From assembly GCF_949987535.1 (NCBI RefSeq), contig NC_080081.1, positions 70,701,603 to 70,765,602 on the forward strand: a stretch of 64,000 nt of DNA, read 5' to 3'. A program made the translations under genes and the position numbers. This DNA is from Balaenoptera acutorostrata. Taxonomy: Eukaryota; Chordata; Mammalia; Artiodactyla; Balaenopteridae. Under the pieces are notes generated by a model. That model had not been told where the DNA came from and searched no databases. It saw only the letters and a list, made by a program, of their open reading frames with translations. Of this stretch, positions 11,561 to 21,244 are shown in pieces. Each line of letters opens with the position of its first letter. Within the stretch, counting starts at the first letter, position 1.

Positions 11561-12557
11561 ATCAACTGCCTCTGGGGATCCCATAGAAAAAAATAGACCC
11601 TCTTTCTCTAGTTTTTTTTTTTTTTTTTCCATTTCCTGTTTCAAAAACCTTACATAGTACTCATCCCGTATGTTGAAGTACCAAATAGCTGTGTTTCAAT
11701 ATAAGCCACATATTTTTGTATTTTATATATTAGAACCTTTCTGGCTTAGAATCCCTCTGCCTTTTTCCCATCTCCTACATGTCAGAAACATTCCTGTTAC
11801 AATCAAAGCAGGGGGAATATGGAAGACACCAAACACATGATCTCTGCCCTCTAGAACTGTGCAATTGAGTTTCCAGAAAAGAGGAGACAAAATCATAAAC
11901 ACAATGAGTGATATAACAATACACTGTTAAATATCCTTTCATTATAAGAACAGGAGAAACAACACGCTATCACTGGGAAGTTCCTGATTCATTGCCTTAT
12001 GCACACAGCATGCATGAGTGTCTCAGGGATAAAGAGGAGAAATCGTTTTGAAGGTTGGTTATATTTTAATCAGAAAACCAATTTATTAATTTTATAACCA
12101 GTGACTTTAGATCTTAAAAAACCTCATGCCTAGAAAGCTTGGCAGTATGCCGGCTTATTTTTTGTACATCCTCTAGGTTTCTCTTTTTGCATATTGGATG
12201 AGTAAAAAACTTGTTAAATTGTATTTCATTTTGCCTTCTGTCTTACTTCATAAAATAATGAAGTCAAAGGTGAGAATTACCGCTGTTAGAGAAAAGCCCT
12301 TGATGAGTGCAAGGAAATGAGACTCACTAACAACTATTTAATTAAAGCGTTACACAATCCAACTGTTGCTTTAAAAAAGCTTTCTTCCAAGTTTTGCTGT
12401 ATTCAATTGCAGTATGAAACTCTGCATTAAACCACAGATTCTCCAAATTCAATAAAAGGAAATGTTAAAAGATATTTTTTTCAAATGCCTCCAGCTGGCC
12501 ATATGCCCTAATCACATACAAGCTTCAAAATGGTTTTCTACTGACAATAATAGGATC
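11561..12557. other. Apparently repeat-poor non-coding DNA; poly-T at 11612-11628
   Basis: After a 17-base T run at 11612-11628 and some old-repeat-like text, 12050-12557 looks unique. It contains AT-rich homeodomain-like motifs such as TTTAATTAAAG near 12335-12346. It leads directly into the CpG-dense patch. I see no open frame or splice pattern that supports an exon. Conservation would need an alignment. Confidence 0.4.
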
Positions 12558-13101
12558 TATAAAGAGTATTGCTGTGGAGTGATTTGAGAGCGCGGGAGCG
12601 TCCTGACCCTCGCCTCTGGCGAGCTGCGCGCGCCTGGACAGGAATACAGATGGACAGACGGAGGCCTAGCACCGAGGGCGGGCAGCTCCAAGCTGCAGCG
12701 GCAGGTTGCTCAAATCTCTCTGAGGGGCAGAGGACAGCTGATTAGCTGTTGACCTTCTGCCCTCGGAGGGCAACCTCACACAGCATAGATGGCGACGTAA
12801 TTATTGCAATAATTCAGCGAAGTGGGAGTTTTTAAAACGAGGCTGGTGAAGCTGCTGTCTGAGTCCCTGACCTTTACTGGGCTGTCCCACGTGACTGTGT
12901 GCAGTGCCTGTGGGAGATGAGCGCCAGGGTCAGCCCCAGCTAGACTAGGGAAACAGGCGGCAGGGAATGAGGGGCTCAGGGAGGCCCCCCCATTCAGTCA
13001 CACAGTGGGTCTAGACTCCTGCCTGGCCAAGGAAAGTGCTCCGGAGCAGACCAGCCCCATGTGTGGTCCACGTTGAGTGGACTCTTGAGTGCTGGGTAGG
13101 T
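12558..13101 (+). promoter_or_regulatory. CpG-dense patch with TATA-like start and splice donor (candidate promoter/first exon)
   Basis: This is the only CpG-rich unique-looking segment in the window: about 20 CpG dinucleotides between 12588 and 12960, in otherwise CpG-poor surroundings. A TATAAA at 12558-12563 sits about 30 bp before the first CpG run. Inside are a perfect 14-bp palindrome at 12800-12813, an E-box-type CACGTGAC at 12888-12895, and at its far side a strong donor-like AG|GTAAGC with GT at 13100-13101. Together these could mark a non-coding first exon on the plus strand, a distal CpG promoter or an enhancer. No long open frame is present. All functional reading is inference. 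Confidence 0.35.
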
Positions 13102-13565
13102 AAGCACTTACAAGAGGCAGCCCCGAAGGTGGGGAGAACATGGACTATGGAATGGAAAGGTCTAGGTTCATAACATAGATCTGCCTCTTATACATCTCCC
13201 TCCCTCCTCGGGATGCCGAAAAAGTCACCTTGAGCTCCAGTTCCTTCATCTGTGAAGGGAGAGTTACAACACGTACCATACAAGGGTTGCCACATGGAGC
13301 GACTGAGATGTCTCTGAAAGGGCTTTGGAAACAGCCAAATGTTACAAACATTGTCGAATGATGTTAAAGAATACAAAAGAAATTCTAAACAGAGATCCTG
13401 ACATGAGAGCCTTATTTCTTTACGGAGAATTGCACATTCATCAAGCAATTTGAGGAAAATCAGCAAGCAGACAAAAAACACAAAATTACTTGATAATGAC
13501 ATGAATGCTTCTCATTTACCTAAGCACATATGTACATTACATACCCACTTAAGGTTCTCAAAATG
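13102..13565. other. Unassigned DNA
   Basis: Overlapping minus-strand open frames (13145-13351 and 13188-13502) lack domains. Part of the text at 13200-13290 ('ccttgagctccagttccttc', 'tctgtgaaggga') resembles a decayed MIR core in sense orientation, but support is weak. Confidence 0.4.
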
Positions 13566-13569
13566 CATT

Positions 13570-13960
13570 CTTTCAGTTGATTGATCCTCACAACAACTGG
13601 GGGATGGAGCAACGTTAGCCCTCATCTCCCTGTTATGACACATTTGTTGTGCCATGCCCTGGTCAACATGCTTTATGTGTTGTGAGGATCATGACATTCT
13701 TACAGATAAACAATGAGGTAGATACTAGTATCCTTTTAATTTTAGAAACAGGGAAACAGAGGCACAGAAAAAGCTAAGAAACATGCCCAAGGTCAGACAG
13801 GTAGGTAGTGCTTAGAGGCAAGTTAAGAACCCAAAGACATGGCCTCCACAGTGCTACACCACTATCTCAGGTGTGGGAGCTGAGGTTCAGAGACCAAAGG
13901 ACCTTCTATAAAGCAAGGGAAGATTCAGTACGAAATCATGGGTCTTTTGGTCCAGTGATC
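13570..13960 (-). mobile_element. MIR SINE (antisense), interrupted by a second MIR
   Basis: 13570-13632 carries the antisense MIR text 'gatcctcacaacaact', and 13868-13960 carries its apparent continuation ('gagctgaggttcagag'). Between them (about 13635-13867) sits another antisense MIR. The split is best explained by one MIR landing in another, although two overlapping decayed copies cannot be excluded. Confidence 0.5.
13635..13867 (-). mobile_element. MIR SINE, nearly complete, antisense
   Basis: The run 'gtgttgtgaggatcatgac', 'agaaacagggaaacagagg', 'catgcccaaggtcagac' and 'gtgctacaccactatctc' follows the reverse-complemented MIR consensus from tail to head. It accounts for the CAAGGTCA 8-mer here. 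Confidence 0.75.
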
Positions 13961-14830
13961 AGAAACCAAATGTTAGAGTAAAGAAGCTTAACCTATTAGC
14001 TCTATTTTCTCCTCAATTATATATTTTTAAATAAAATCCATTCATTAGAAGAATTAAACATTTTCAGAGTTATACATATTAACTTGGATAATTTAGGACC
14101 TAAGTTTGAAAATCATAGGAAGATCTAAGTTATTTCAAAAACTCCATGGACTAACATTTACATTTGTAGTCACTCCCTAATCTTCCACATTCCTCCTCAT
14201 TCTCGATTTTTCTCTTGCCCTGGAATCTGCTTGTTTCAAGCATTTGTGTCTCCTGACACATTTTGCTGTGAGCCAAAATTCCTGTAGCCTTTTGTCATTT
14301 GCTGCCTTTCCCCCTGGCTAGTCTGTTCTCATCTTCTTGATCAAATTCCTAAACAAATGCACAGCTCAGCTCGGTGTCACTTGGACTTAAGGATTCTGTT
14401 TCCTTCAGAGGAGAAGATTTTAGCTAATCCCAGAAAAGGCCTCGATCCCACCATGGATTAGCTTTCTGAGTACTCAGGGCTGTCACATCATTTTGTCTGC
14501 CAAAGGCAGGGAAGGGAGAACACAACAGCCAACTATCCCCTTGTCACAGAATATAAGTGCCCTTCCCTGCCTCTCTCCTGTAAGAAACAAAATAAATCAG
14601 TCACTCCTCCCATGAGGGTCCCCAAACTGGGAAAGGTTCCTTCTTCGGTACCAGGGAGAACCAGATTTGTGAATTGGGAGGCAATGTGTCCCAGAGAACA
14701 AACCCAGGCTTGGTAATCCATCAGTAATGGTCCTCCTCACAGAGATGCTGAGAGAAGCAAGAGAAATGTTCTGTGGGAGGGGTTCTTGACAGTTTGGGTC
14801 TGAAGAGATGGTTCCTAAATAAGGGATGAG
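13961..14830. other. Unassigned DNA
   Basis: No gene or clear repeat. Some passages near 14170-14330 are pyrimidine-rich and L2-like in style without a firm match. The minus-strand open frame at 14533-14721 is unsupported. Confidence 0.5.
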
Positions 14831-14834
14831 GATC

Positions 14835-14930
14835 GGTTTGAATTTTGTCCCACTATTTAATGACTTTGCGGTCTGGGTGTATCACTTAACTTTTCTGATC
14901 CTCAGTTTTCTCAAGTACTGTAGTTCAGTT
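14835..14930 (+). mobile_element. MIR SINE fragment
   Basis: 'atcacttaacttttctgatc' followed by 'ctcagttttctcaag' is the MIR core in sense orientation with moderate divergence. Head and tail are missing. Confidence 0.6.
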
Positions 14931-14964
14931 CAACAGTTAACAAACATCCACTGACGGTCAGAGT

Positions 14965-15085
14965 TAATTCATCAAACATTCATTAAGTACTTATCATAAG
15001 CAAGACCTGTGCTTTCTCCTGGAAATGCAGATGTGAATAAATTGGATACCATCTCTGCACCAATAGAAATATGGTCTAGAGTTAG
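14965..15085 (-). mobile_element. L2 LINE 3' fragment
   Basis: 'catcaaacattcattaag' through 'gaaatgcagatgtgaataaa' is a diverged reverse complement of the L2 tail. It is followed within 50 bp by an L2/MIR-like tail in the opposite orientation. Confidence 0.6.
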
Positions 15086-15119
15086 GCATCTACAAAAACA
15101 TGAGGAAAATGCCTGACCA

Positions 15120-15192
15120 TAAGATTCCTTTCGAAATTCAGTGAAATAAGTAGAGCATGTGGCACATAGTAGGCACTCGATATACATTATAG
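15120..15192 (+). mobile_element. L2 or MIR 3' tail fragment
   Basis: 'catgtggcacatagtaggc' followed by 'actcgatatacat' is the shared L2/MIR tail motif in sense orientation. Too short to choose between the two families. Confidence 0.55.
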
Positions 15193-15199
15193 TCACTGT

Positions 15200-16515
15200 G
15201 TCAGATCTTTAGAAATTTGCATATATAACAACTGAATCAATATCAATAGCTTCAATGGGATCTTACCTGAAAGCTTAGCCTGCTCTCCTTAGGGAGGACC
15301 CTTCTATGTAAGGGGATCAAGGACCCTCGTTATAGAAAACATAACATGAAAAACACATCTGAACTGAGCATATTCAAGTTTGTAAATATGGGGCAGCTAA
15401 TTTTTTCATCATGCTCCCCATTTTCCATTTGGCATATATTGAATCCTTTTGAAATTTGACAAGTAGCTTGGGCTTTTCAGTGAGAAGAAACTTAAGAAAG
15501 TTCAAAGCCATAATCTTCCAGCAACTAAACTAGGCAACAATGACTACAAAATGGCATTTTAGAAATGGCCCTGCAGAAGTCACCCAGTAATGGCCTAGGT
15601 GGGATAGACCCTCTCAGCTAAAGGTCAGGCCTGCTGTAGCAAAAATGAAACAGGAAATTTAGGCAATTTTCCAAGTAATTTAGGAGAAAACCACTTTCAT
15701 CTCCATTCTCTCGAGGTACAATGATTGGCACACATCTCTACCCTGGCAATGGAGACCAGGCCACTGTGGAACCAAGGCTGAGTCACTCATCCAGGAAACG
15801 TGGAGTGAGGGCTGTGAGCAGAAGGGCTCAGGAGGAAAGCACATTCTTACTGAGCATTAGTTGGGTGGCTGCTCTGTGCACCACATCAATTCGTTCACCT
15901 TTCATTTGCAAGTCACCAACTCAACACTCCAGTTTTGCTGATAGAAGGTGTTCACTTATATTAATTCATATGGAATTTTTCTGGTAGTCATTCTCCTCAC
16001 TTTAAATGCAGCACAGTGATTACTTCTGAACCCAGAGAGCAGTGAGCATTCGGAGTCAGAGAGGTGGGCAAACAATTGCACAGCAATCATAATCAGAACT
16101 CGACAGGAAAAGAGCCTGGGCTGCCAACCAAAATTACAGCAAACGATTTTAAAGGAACTAAGAACTTGTTTTCACTGCTTCTCCCTATCTGCATCTCTCT
16201 CTGGCAGGATGTTTACTTACTGCTCAGTCTGAGCAATTGCACCAGTTCACTAAAGATAAATAAATAAACCCCACTTGGTGACTGTTTTATCATCCTGAAG
16301 TTCAACCTCTAGGAATAATTTTGCCAAGTTGAGCTTTGGCAGGAAAGGGAACTTCTGGATGCAGTGCCCACCATCTTGGCTCTGCCTTTTCTGGGCTATA
16401 CACACTCAGTTACTTCAGATAAATCACAATGGATTATACCTTAACCAAGGAGGAAAATATTGTATGGGGGGGAAACAAGACTTTAGAAACAAAAAGGATT
16501 CTAAAAAATGATTCC
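15200..16515. other. Unassigned DNA
   Basis: No recognisable repeat or gene across 1.3 kb. The open frames at 15721-15987, 16064-16267 and 16329-16511 do not share splice signals, have no domains and do not resemble known proteins to me. A G6 run lies near 16466-16471. Confidence 0.5.
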
Positions 16516-16519
16516 ATCA

Positions 16520-16985
16520 CTTAGTGCCTAATTTTTGGTAAGTTACCCAACCTCTCTGAACCTGGTTCTTCATCTATACAATGAATATTAGTGGGTATTA
16601 ATTTGTTAACATAAGTAAAGCGTTATCACAGGGCTTGGATAAAAACAAGTACGTAGGGCTTCCCTGGTGGCGCAGTGGTTGAGAATCTGCCTGCTAATGC
16701 AGGGGACAAGGGTTCGAGCCCTGGTCTGGGAAGATCCCACATGCCACGGAGCAACTGGGCCCGTGAGCCACAACTGCTGAGCCTGCGCGTCTGGAGCCTG
16801 TGCCCCGCAACGGGAGGGGCCGCGATAGTGAGAGGCCCGCGCACCGCGATGAAGAGTGGCCCCCACTTGCCGCAACTAGAGAAAGCCCTCGCATGAAACA
16901 AAGACCCAACACAGCTAAATAAATAAATAAATAAATAAAGTAGATATTAAAAAAAAAAAAAACAAGTACGTAGTAAAGGTACCTT
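16520..16985 (+). mobile_element. MIR SINE interrupted by a CHR SINE
   Basis: 16540-16640 gives the MIR middle and 3' part ('aagttacccaacctctctg', 'cttcatctatacaatg', 'tatcacagggcttgg'), and the short tail resumes after the younger SINE ('tagtaaagg' at 16971-16979). The MIR is therefore the host and the CHR SINE the guest. Confidence 0.65.
16657..16957 (+). mobile_element. CHR-type tRNA-derived SINE, copy 2 (perfect target duplication)
   Basis: Full-length element with a consensus-matching A box (16668-16678) and B box (16711-16721, GGTTCGAGCCC). Its tail is an AAATA repeat run followed by a poly-A stretch. Both flanks carry the same 16-bp sequence AAAAACAAGTACGTAG, at 16641-16656 and 16958-16973, an exact target-site duplication. 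High CpG retention together with the perfect duplication suggests a young insertion. Open frames on both strands here translate the repeat. Confidence 0.95.
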
Positions 16986-16989
16986 CCCT

Positions 16990-19900
16990 CATATCTAGTG
17001 ACTATGCCTCTCTCTGTTTCTTCTTTTCTAGGGTTCAATGTGTGGACCAGAACCCAATGTGTAGATTCAACACTCTCTGATGCTGAAGGAGAATTTGTCA
17101 CAAGGCAGCTCTAACTCTGACTTCATCCTAATTGTATTAAATTACTAAAGTTGATTTATCTTAGCAGGTGGTCTCTTGAGAGAGATGAAATAGACCAAAT
17201 AATATAGACTGAAGCTCCAAATGCTGTATTAGATGTAATTTCCCTTAGTTCCTATGCACCTCCACTCCACTTCCAAATAGTTCAACAGAATTGAAGCAGA
17301 AGTCTGAAACAGCTGCTACACTTTAGTTTCTCAACTTAATTTTAGATGCCCCAGCCAAGTCACCATTAAGCAGTAGGAATAACGTTGTGCCCGGTGATGA
17401 CATGTTTTGTTTATTTATTTTGATATTATGTTTACTATAAAATCAATCTATGCACATGAAGAAATGAAAACAATATAGAAAAGTGTGAAGTAGAAAGTGA
17501 GCACTTTCTATAATCCCATGTGGTTCCCCATCTCCCCAAACTCGACTACACATGCACAATGAATTTGGAGGCTGACTTCTGGATGGAGCAGGTGACATTG
17601 AATTGAGTGAATTCCATTCTTCTGGAAGACAATTTCACCACTCACAACACTCAGCGTTGTGACATTTGTCGGGAGATAGCTCTAATGGAAAGTCAATTCT
17701 TATCTTTGTATTGGCTGTGGCCTCCTTGAGGGGCTCGGACAGCCACTCTATAACTGCCATACAACCACTTGCAAATGTGCCCCTTATTTCTGTTGAAGTC
17801 AAATTTAATACCGTGTAGAAAATACCAAAGTATTTTGATTGCCATATATAAGTGGAAAAGATCTTTCTAATTCCTAAATTTCTTACCAGTTTTTTTGAGA
17901 ATTGCCACCAAAAATAATAGCAATGACTTTTTCAACCCACAGGATATTCCTCAATTCACTGAAACAATAAACCAAACAGGCTCCATGTCCTTTATAGGTG
18001 CCCAGCACATAACTGAGGTATTAAAATAAACTGCTTCAATTCTGTATTTACTATACACACAATACATACAAAGAAATATCTGCAATAGTCTTTTTATGGA
18101 TTTTTCTATCTCTCTTTCCCCACTTGGCCACACTGGTTGACTCCATCCTACTCATGCAATATTTCCCTAAAGCAAAACGGTAAAGATGGAAAAGTTTCTA
18201 CTGAAAAACTGTCTTTGGCTTGCGTGATCATTGGTTTTGTGAGTGATAGGGATCACTCACAAAGAAAAGTCCAAATGCTTTTTATCCAGGGTTCTCCTTA
18301 CCGTGATCCGGTGTACCTTTCCAGACTCTTCTCCCCCGATCACCTCCAGGCCATGGGCTCCTAAGCACAAGTTGGATTGCTTCTACAGAATTATTCCAGC
18401 ATCCTTGCCTCCATGTCTGGACTATGGCAACTTATTCTAACCACCTGAAATGCTTTTCGCCAATTCTTCTGTATCTGAGGTTTCATATTTATCTGTATGA
18501 GAAATAAAAATGTTTTTCAAAACAGCAATGAAAACAAAATGACTGTAGCCACTCCTGCTGTGAATGTTGGTGTGGCAGAGATGAGTGGCTATTGGTAGCA
18601 TTGACAATGTCCATATTCAAAGAAGACAGTCCTACCAAAGCATTTGAGCTGATCAAGATTAAGGAAACACTGCCTTATCAAGGGTTTGTGCTGCTTAAAC
18701 AGGCACAAATAGTTCTAGAAGAGAAACCCCTGATATAGTAAAGTACTGTATTGTCCGTGTGTACCTAAAGTCACTTGGAATTTGGTTTAGGAAGGGGCTA
18801 TAGACAATTGTTCAATGTAATACCCTGGGAGCCTTTTGTTGTCTTTTGAGAGACAGCCAAGGTGCAGCACAGAGAGGAGCTTCATGAGATAACCAGGGGA
18901 TGAAGTGGAAATATTCTCCATGAGAAAGACCTGGTCACAGAGCACGGCTGAAGGCCTTTTAATTATAGGGCTTTCCCTCCAACTTCCAAGCATTTTGGCA
19001 AAGTTTACTTAACCCCCAGCCTTGTGTCTGTGGAAATTCAGGGAGGAGAGGAGAATAGAGGGGTGGGGGGTGCCCAGCAGGTCAACACGGTGTGAAAAGG
19101 AAAGCACATCCTAGAGGTGGGGCGCTCACAGAGATGGAGGACTCAGCAGCAGTGGAGACTCAAAGCCAGGGTGGCTGGGAGGAAATTAAGACCCCATGAA
19201 TCCCTGGAGTTCATGTACATGATGCTAGGTTCCCCCAACATATGTTATGGATATAAACCAGTTTGAGTTCAATCTTAAAGGGTACAATAACCCCAGGAAG
19301 CTAAGGGACTTAGGTAATATATGAGAAGGTGATATGTAAGCGAAATATCCATTCATGAAAGCCCAAATGAAATGCCATATTACCAACCAAGTAAGTAAAA
19401 ATTAAGAGAAGATGGAAGAAAACAGGAGAGCAGCACTAAGGAACCGCAGAGCTGGAACAAGAAGAGGGGGCAGGTGGTAGACAGTTGTTTTCAGCCTTCC
19501 CTGTCACTGCAACCTCGTGAAGCAATGCCTGTCAATCACTTCCCTCACAAGCCCTGCCCGTGGCTTCCCCCCATTGCTTCTGTATCCCCACACATCAGAA
19601 ACATCCCCAGAAGAGAGAGATAGTCCTTGCTGTAAAGAAGAGGGCTTGGGAGAAGGAAGGAGTACAGAGATGTAAAAAGACTCATATTGAGGTTGCCCAA
19701 ATGTATTTTCTTAGTGTTGCGCTGTTTGAAGTAAAGCTCAAAAGCTTTGTTAAAAGAGAACTTTTGAACTGTTGGGCTTTATAATAATGATATTCCATCC
19801 ATATTTTTCTCTCTATAAAGAGGATATTAAATATGTATTAGACACAGGTGACTCAGAAGTCTTAGCTGTGATTATTCTGTGAAGAGTACAGCTAAGTTTT

Positions 19901-20030
19901 TCTAATCAAAATGGAATTTTAGCATATCTTTGGAATTCTTGAAATTTACAGTATTGAAAATTTTCCTAAGTGTTTGTCTGTTAATTTGTTATAGAATATA
20001 CATTAGAGCAGAAATTTCATTTGATTATGT
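16990..20030. other. Long stretch without recognisable repeat or gene
   Basis: Three kilobases in which I find no family match that I trust. 17410-17500 is AT-rich and retroelement-like. The G-rich passage around 19060-19080 and the purine-rich one at 19390-19460 are simple compositional features. Short open frames (17951-18440, 18787-18993, 19560-19784) show no domain or exon structure. Confidence 0.45.
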
Positions 20031-20059
20031 ATTTGTTTATAACTTAAAGCAATAGGATG

Positions 20060-20180
20060 AGGGAGAATAATAGAAACCTAGAATCATGGAGTTAGAAGGG
20101 ACCACAGAGTTTGCCAAACCTTATGTTTTACAGAAAAGGATATGAAATCAAAGCCCAAGTGCAGAGAATTAGATTTTACT
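20060..20180. mobile_element. Ancient repeat-like passage (unclassified)
   Basis: 'cctagaatcatggagttag' with 'aagggaccacagag' and 'gttttacagaaaaggatatg' resembles a widely dispersed old mammalian repeat motif (a gene-free 'tagagctggaagggacc' type). I cannot assign the family. Confidence 0.35.
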
Positions 20181-20334
20181 ATTCTCGTTCTATTAACATT
20201 GGGTTTAACTAAAAGTAACAATCTCTCTAATAGAAGCTGTAAATTCAGGACCTACTCAGTGCTTATACGGTGGTGATTCATAATGATGATGAGGATGGGG
20301 ATGACTTCATTGTTAGCCCAGCTCTTCAACCCTC

Positions 20335-20785
20335 CTTAAATTCGTACCCTTTACCATGTGACCTTTAATCTTCTCCCAGGAAAAGGGTGGACTGTATTTC
20401 CCTGCCCCTTGGCTTTGAGTTTAGCTGAGTGACGGGCTTTGTCCAATAGACTGAAGTGTAAGTGACAGTGTGAGAGCCAGATCTGATCCAGTACCTTAAG
20501 AGGCCTGTGGGTTTCTGCTCGCTGTCTTGAGCCACACACATCATAATGAGAAGAACATTTCTTGCCTAAACCACTGGTTCAAGGAGGATGAGAAACACAT
20601 GGAGCAGAGCCACCCCACCCCAGCCCACAGATGTACAGTAAGAAGCAGAGCTGTCCAGCAGCCTCAGTCTGAAGCAGAACCATCCAGCCAAGCCAAGCCT
20701 GGATCAGCCACCTCCCTGCCAACCTACAGATGCGTAAGCAGTAATAAATGACCTTTGTTTTAAGCAACTGAATTTTTAAATACCA
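20335..20785 (+). mobile_element. MLT1-type MaLR solo LTR
   Basis: The passages 'gtccaatagactgaagtg', 'agccacctccctgccaac', 'gcagtaataaatgac' and 'ttgttttaagcaactgaat' follow an MLT1 consensus in sense orientation, including its AATAAA-type polyadenylation signal near 20742-20748. Open frames inside (20527-20751 plus, 20579-20767 minus) are LTR-derived. No internal sequence is attached. Confidence 0.65.
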
Positions 20786-20849
20786 AATGGCTTATTTTCA
20801 CATTATCATATACATTCTAGGCTGAATTTTACCCCAAATCAGTTAAAGT

Positions 20850-21000
20850 ATGCCATGTTGTGCAACTCCCTTGCTCAAAGGAAATGTTCCAGAAGCTCTG
20901 GATTGCCTGAAAATAAATTTAAGTTCTTACCCTTGCTATGATTCTTTGCAGATTAGCCTCCCACAGTTTCCGACATGTTGCCTAGCTTCAGCTGGACTAC
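20850..21000 (+). mobile_element. L2 LINE fragment
   Basis: 'cccttgctcaaaggaaatg', 'gctctggattgcctg' and 'aaataaatttaagttc' correspond to the L2 passage just before its 3' third, in sense orientation and well diverged. Confidence 0.5.
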
Positions 21001-21009
21001 TGTAATTTG

Positions 21010-21242
21010 TATGTGTGCTTAGAATATGGGCTTTGGAGTTATGAATATGGATTCAAATCTTGGGTCTGCCCATTTATTTGTTATTTGACTTGGGGCAAGT
21101 TTCTTTACATTAATCCCTGAGTCTCAGTTTATTTATCTGTATAATGGAGCCAACTATACCTACATCATTCGGTTATTATGGAGAGTCAGTTATGTGGTAC
21201 ATGGAAAGAACCTGCCATAGTGCTTGGCTTTTGGCAGGCTTG
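21010..21242 (+). mobile_element. MIR SINE, nearly full length
   Basis: Contains, in order, the head motif ('tatgggctttggagttatg'), the degraded B-box area ('ggattcaaatcttgg'), the core ('gagtctcagtttatttatc'), and the tail ('catagtgcttggctttt'). Sense orientation. Confidence 0.8.
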
Positions 21243-21244
21243 AG

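Noticed and set aside
13780..13800. Further CAAGGTCA half-sites, also near 47855 and 56175
   Set aside because: They fall at the fixed position of this motif in antisense MIR elements and so are not independent evidence of a regulatory site.
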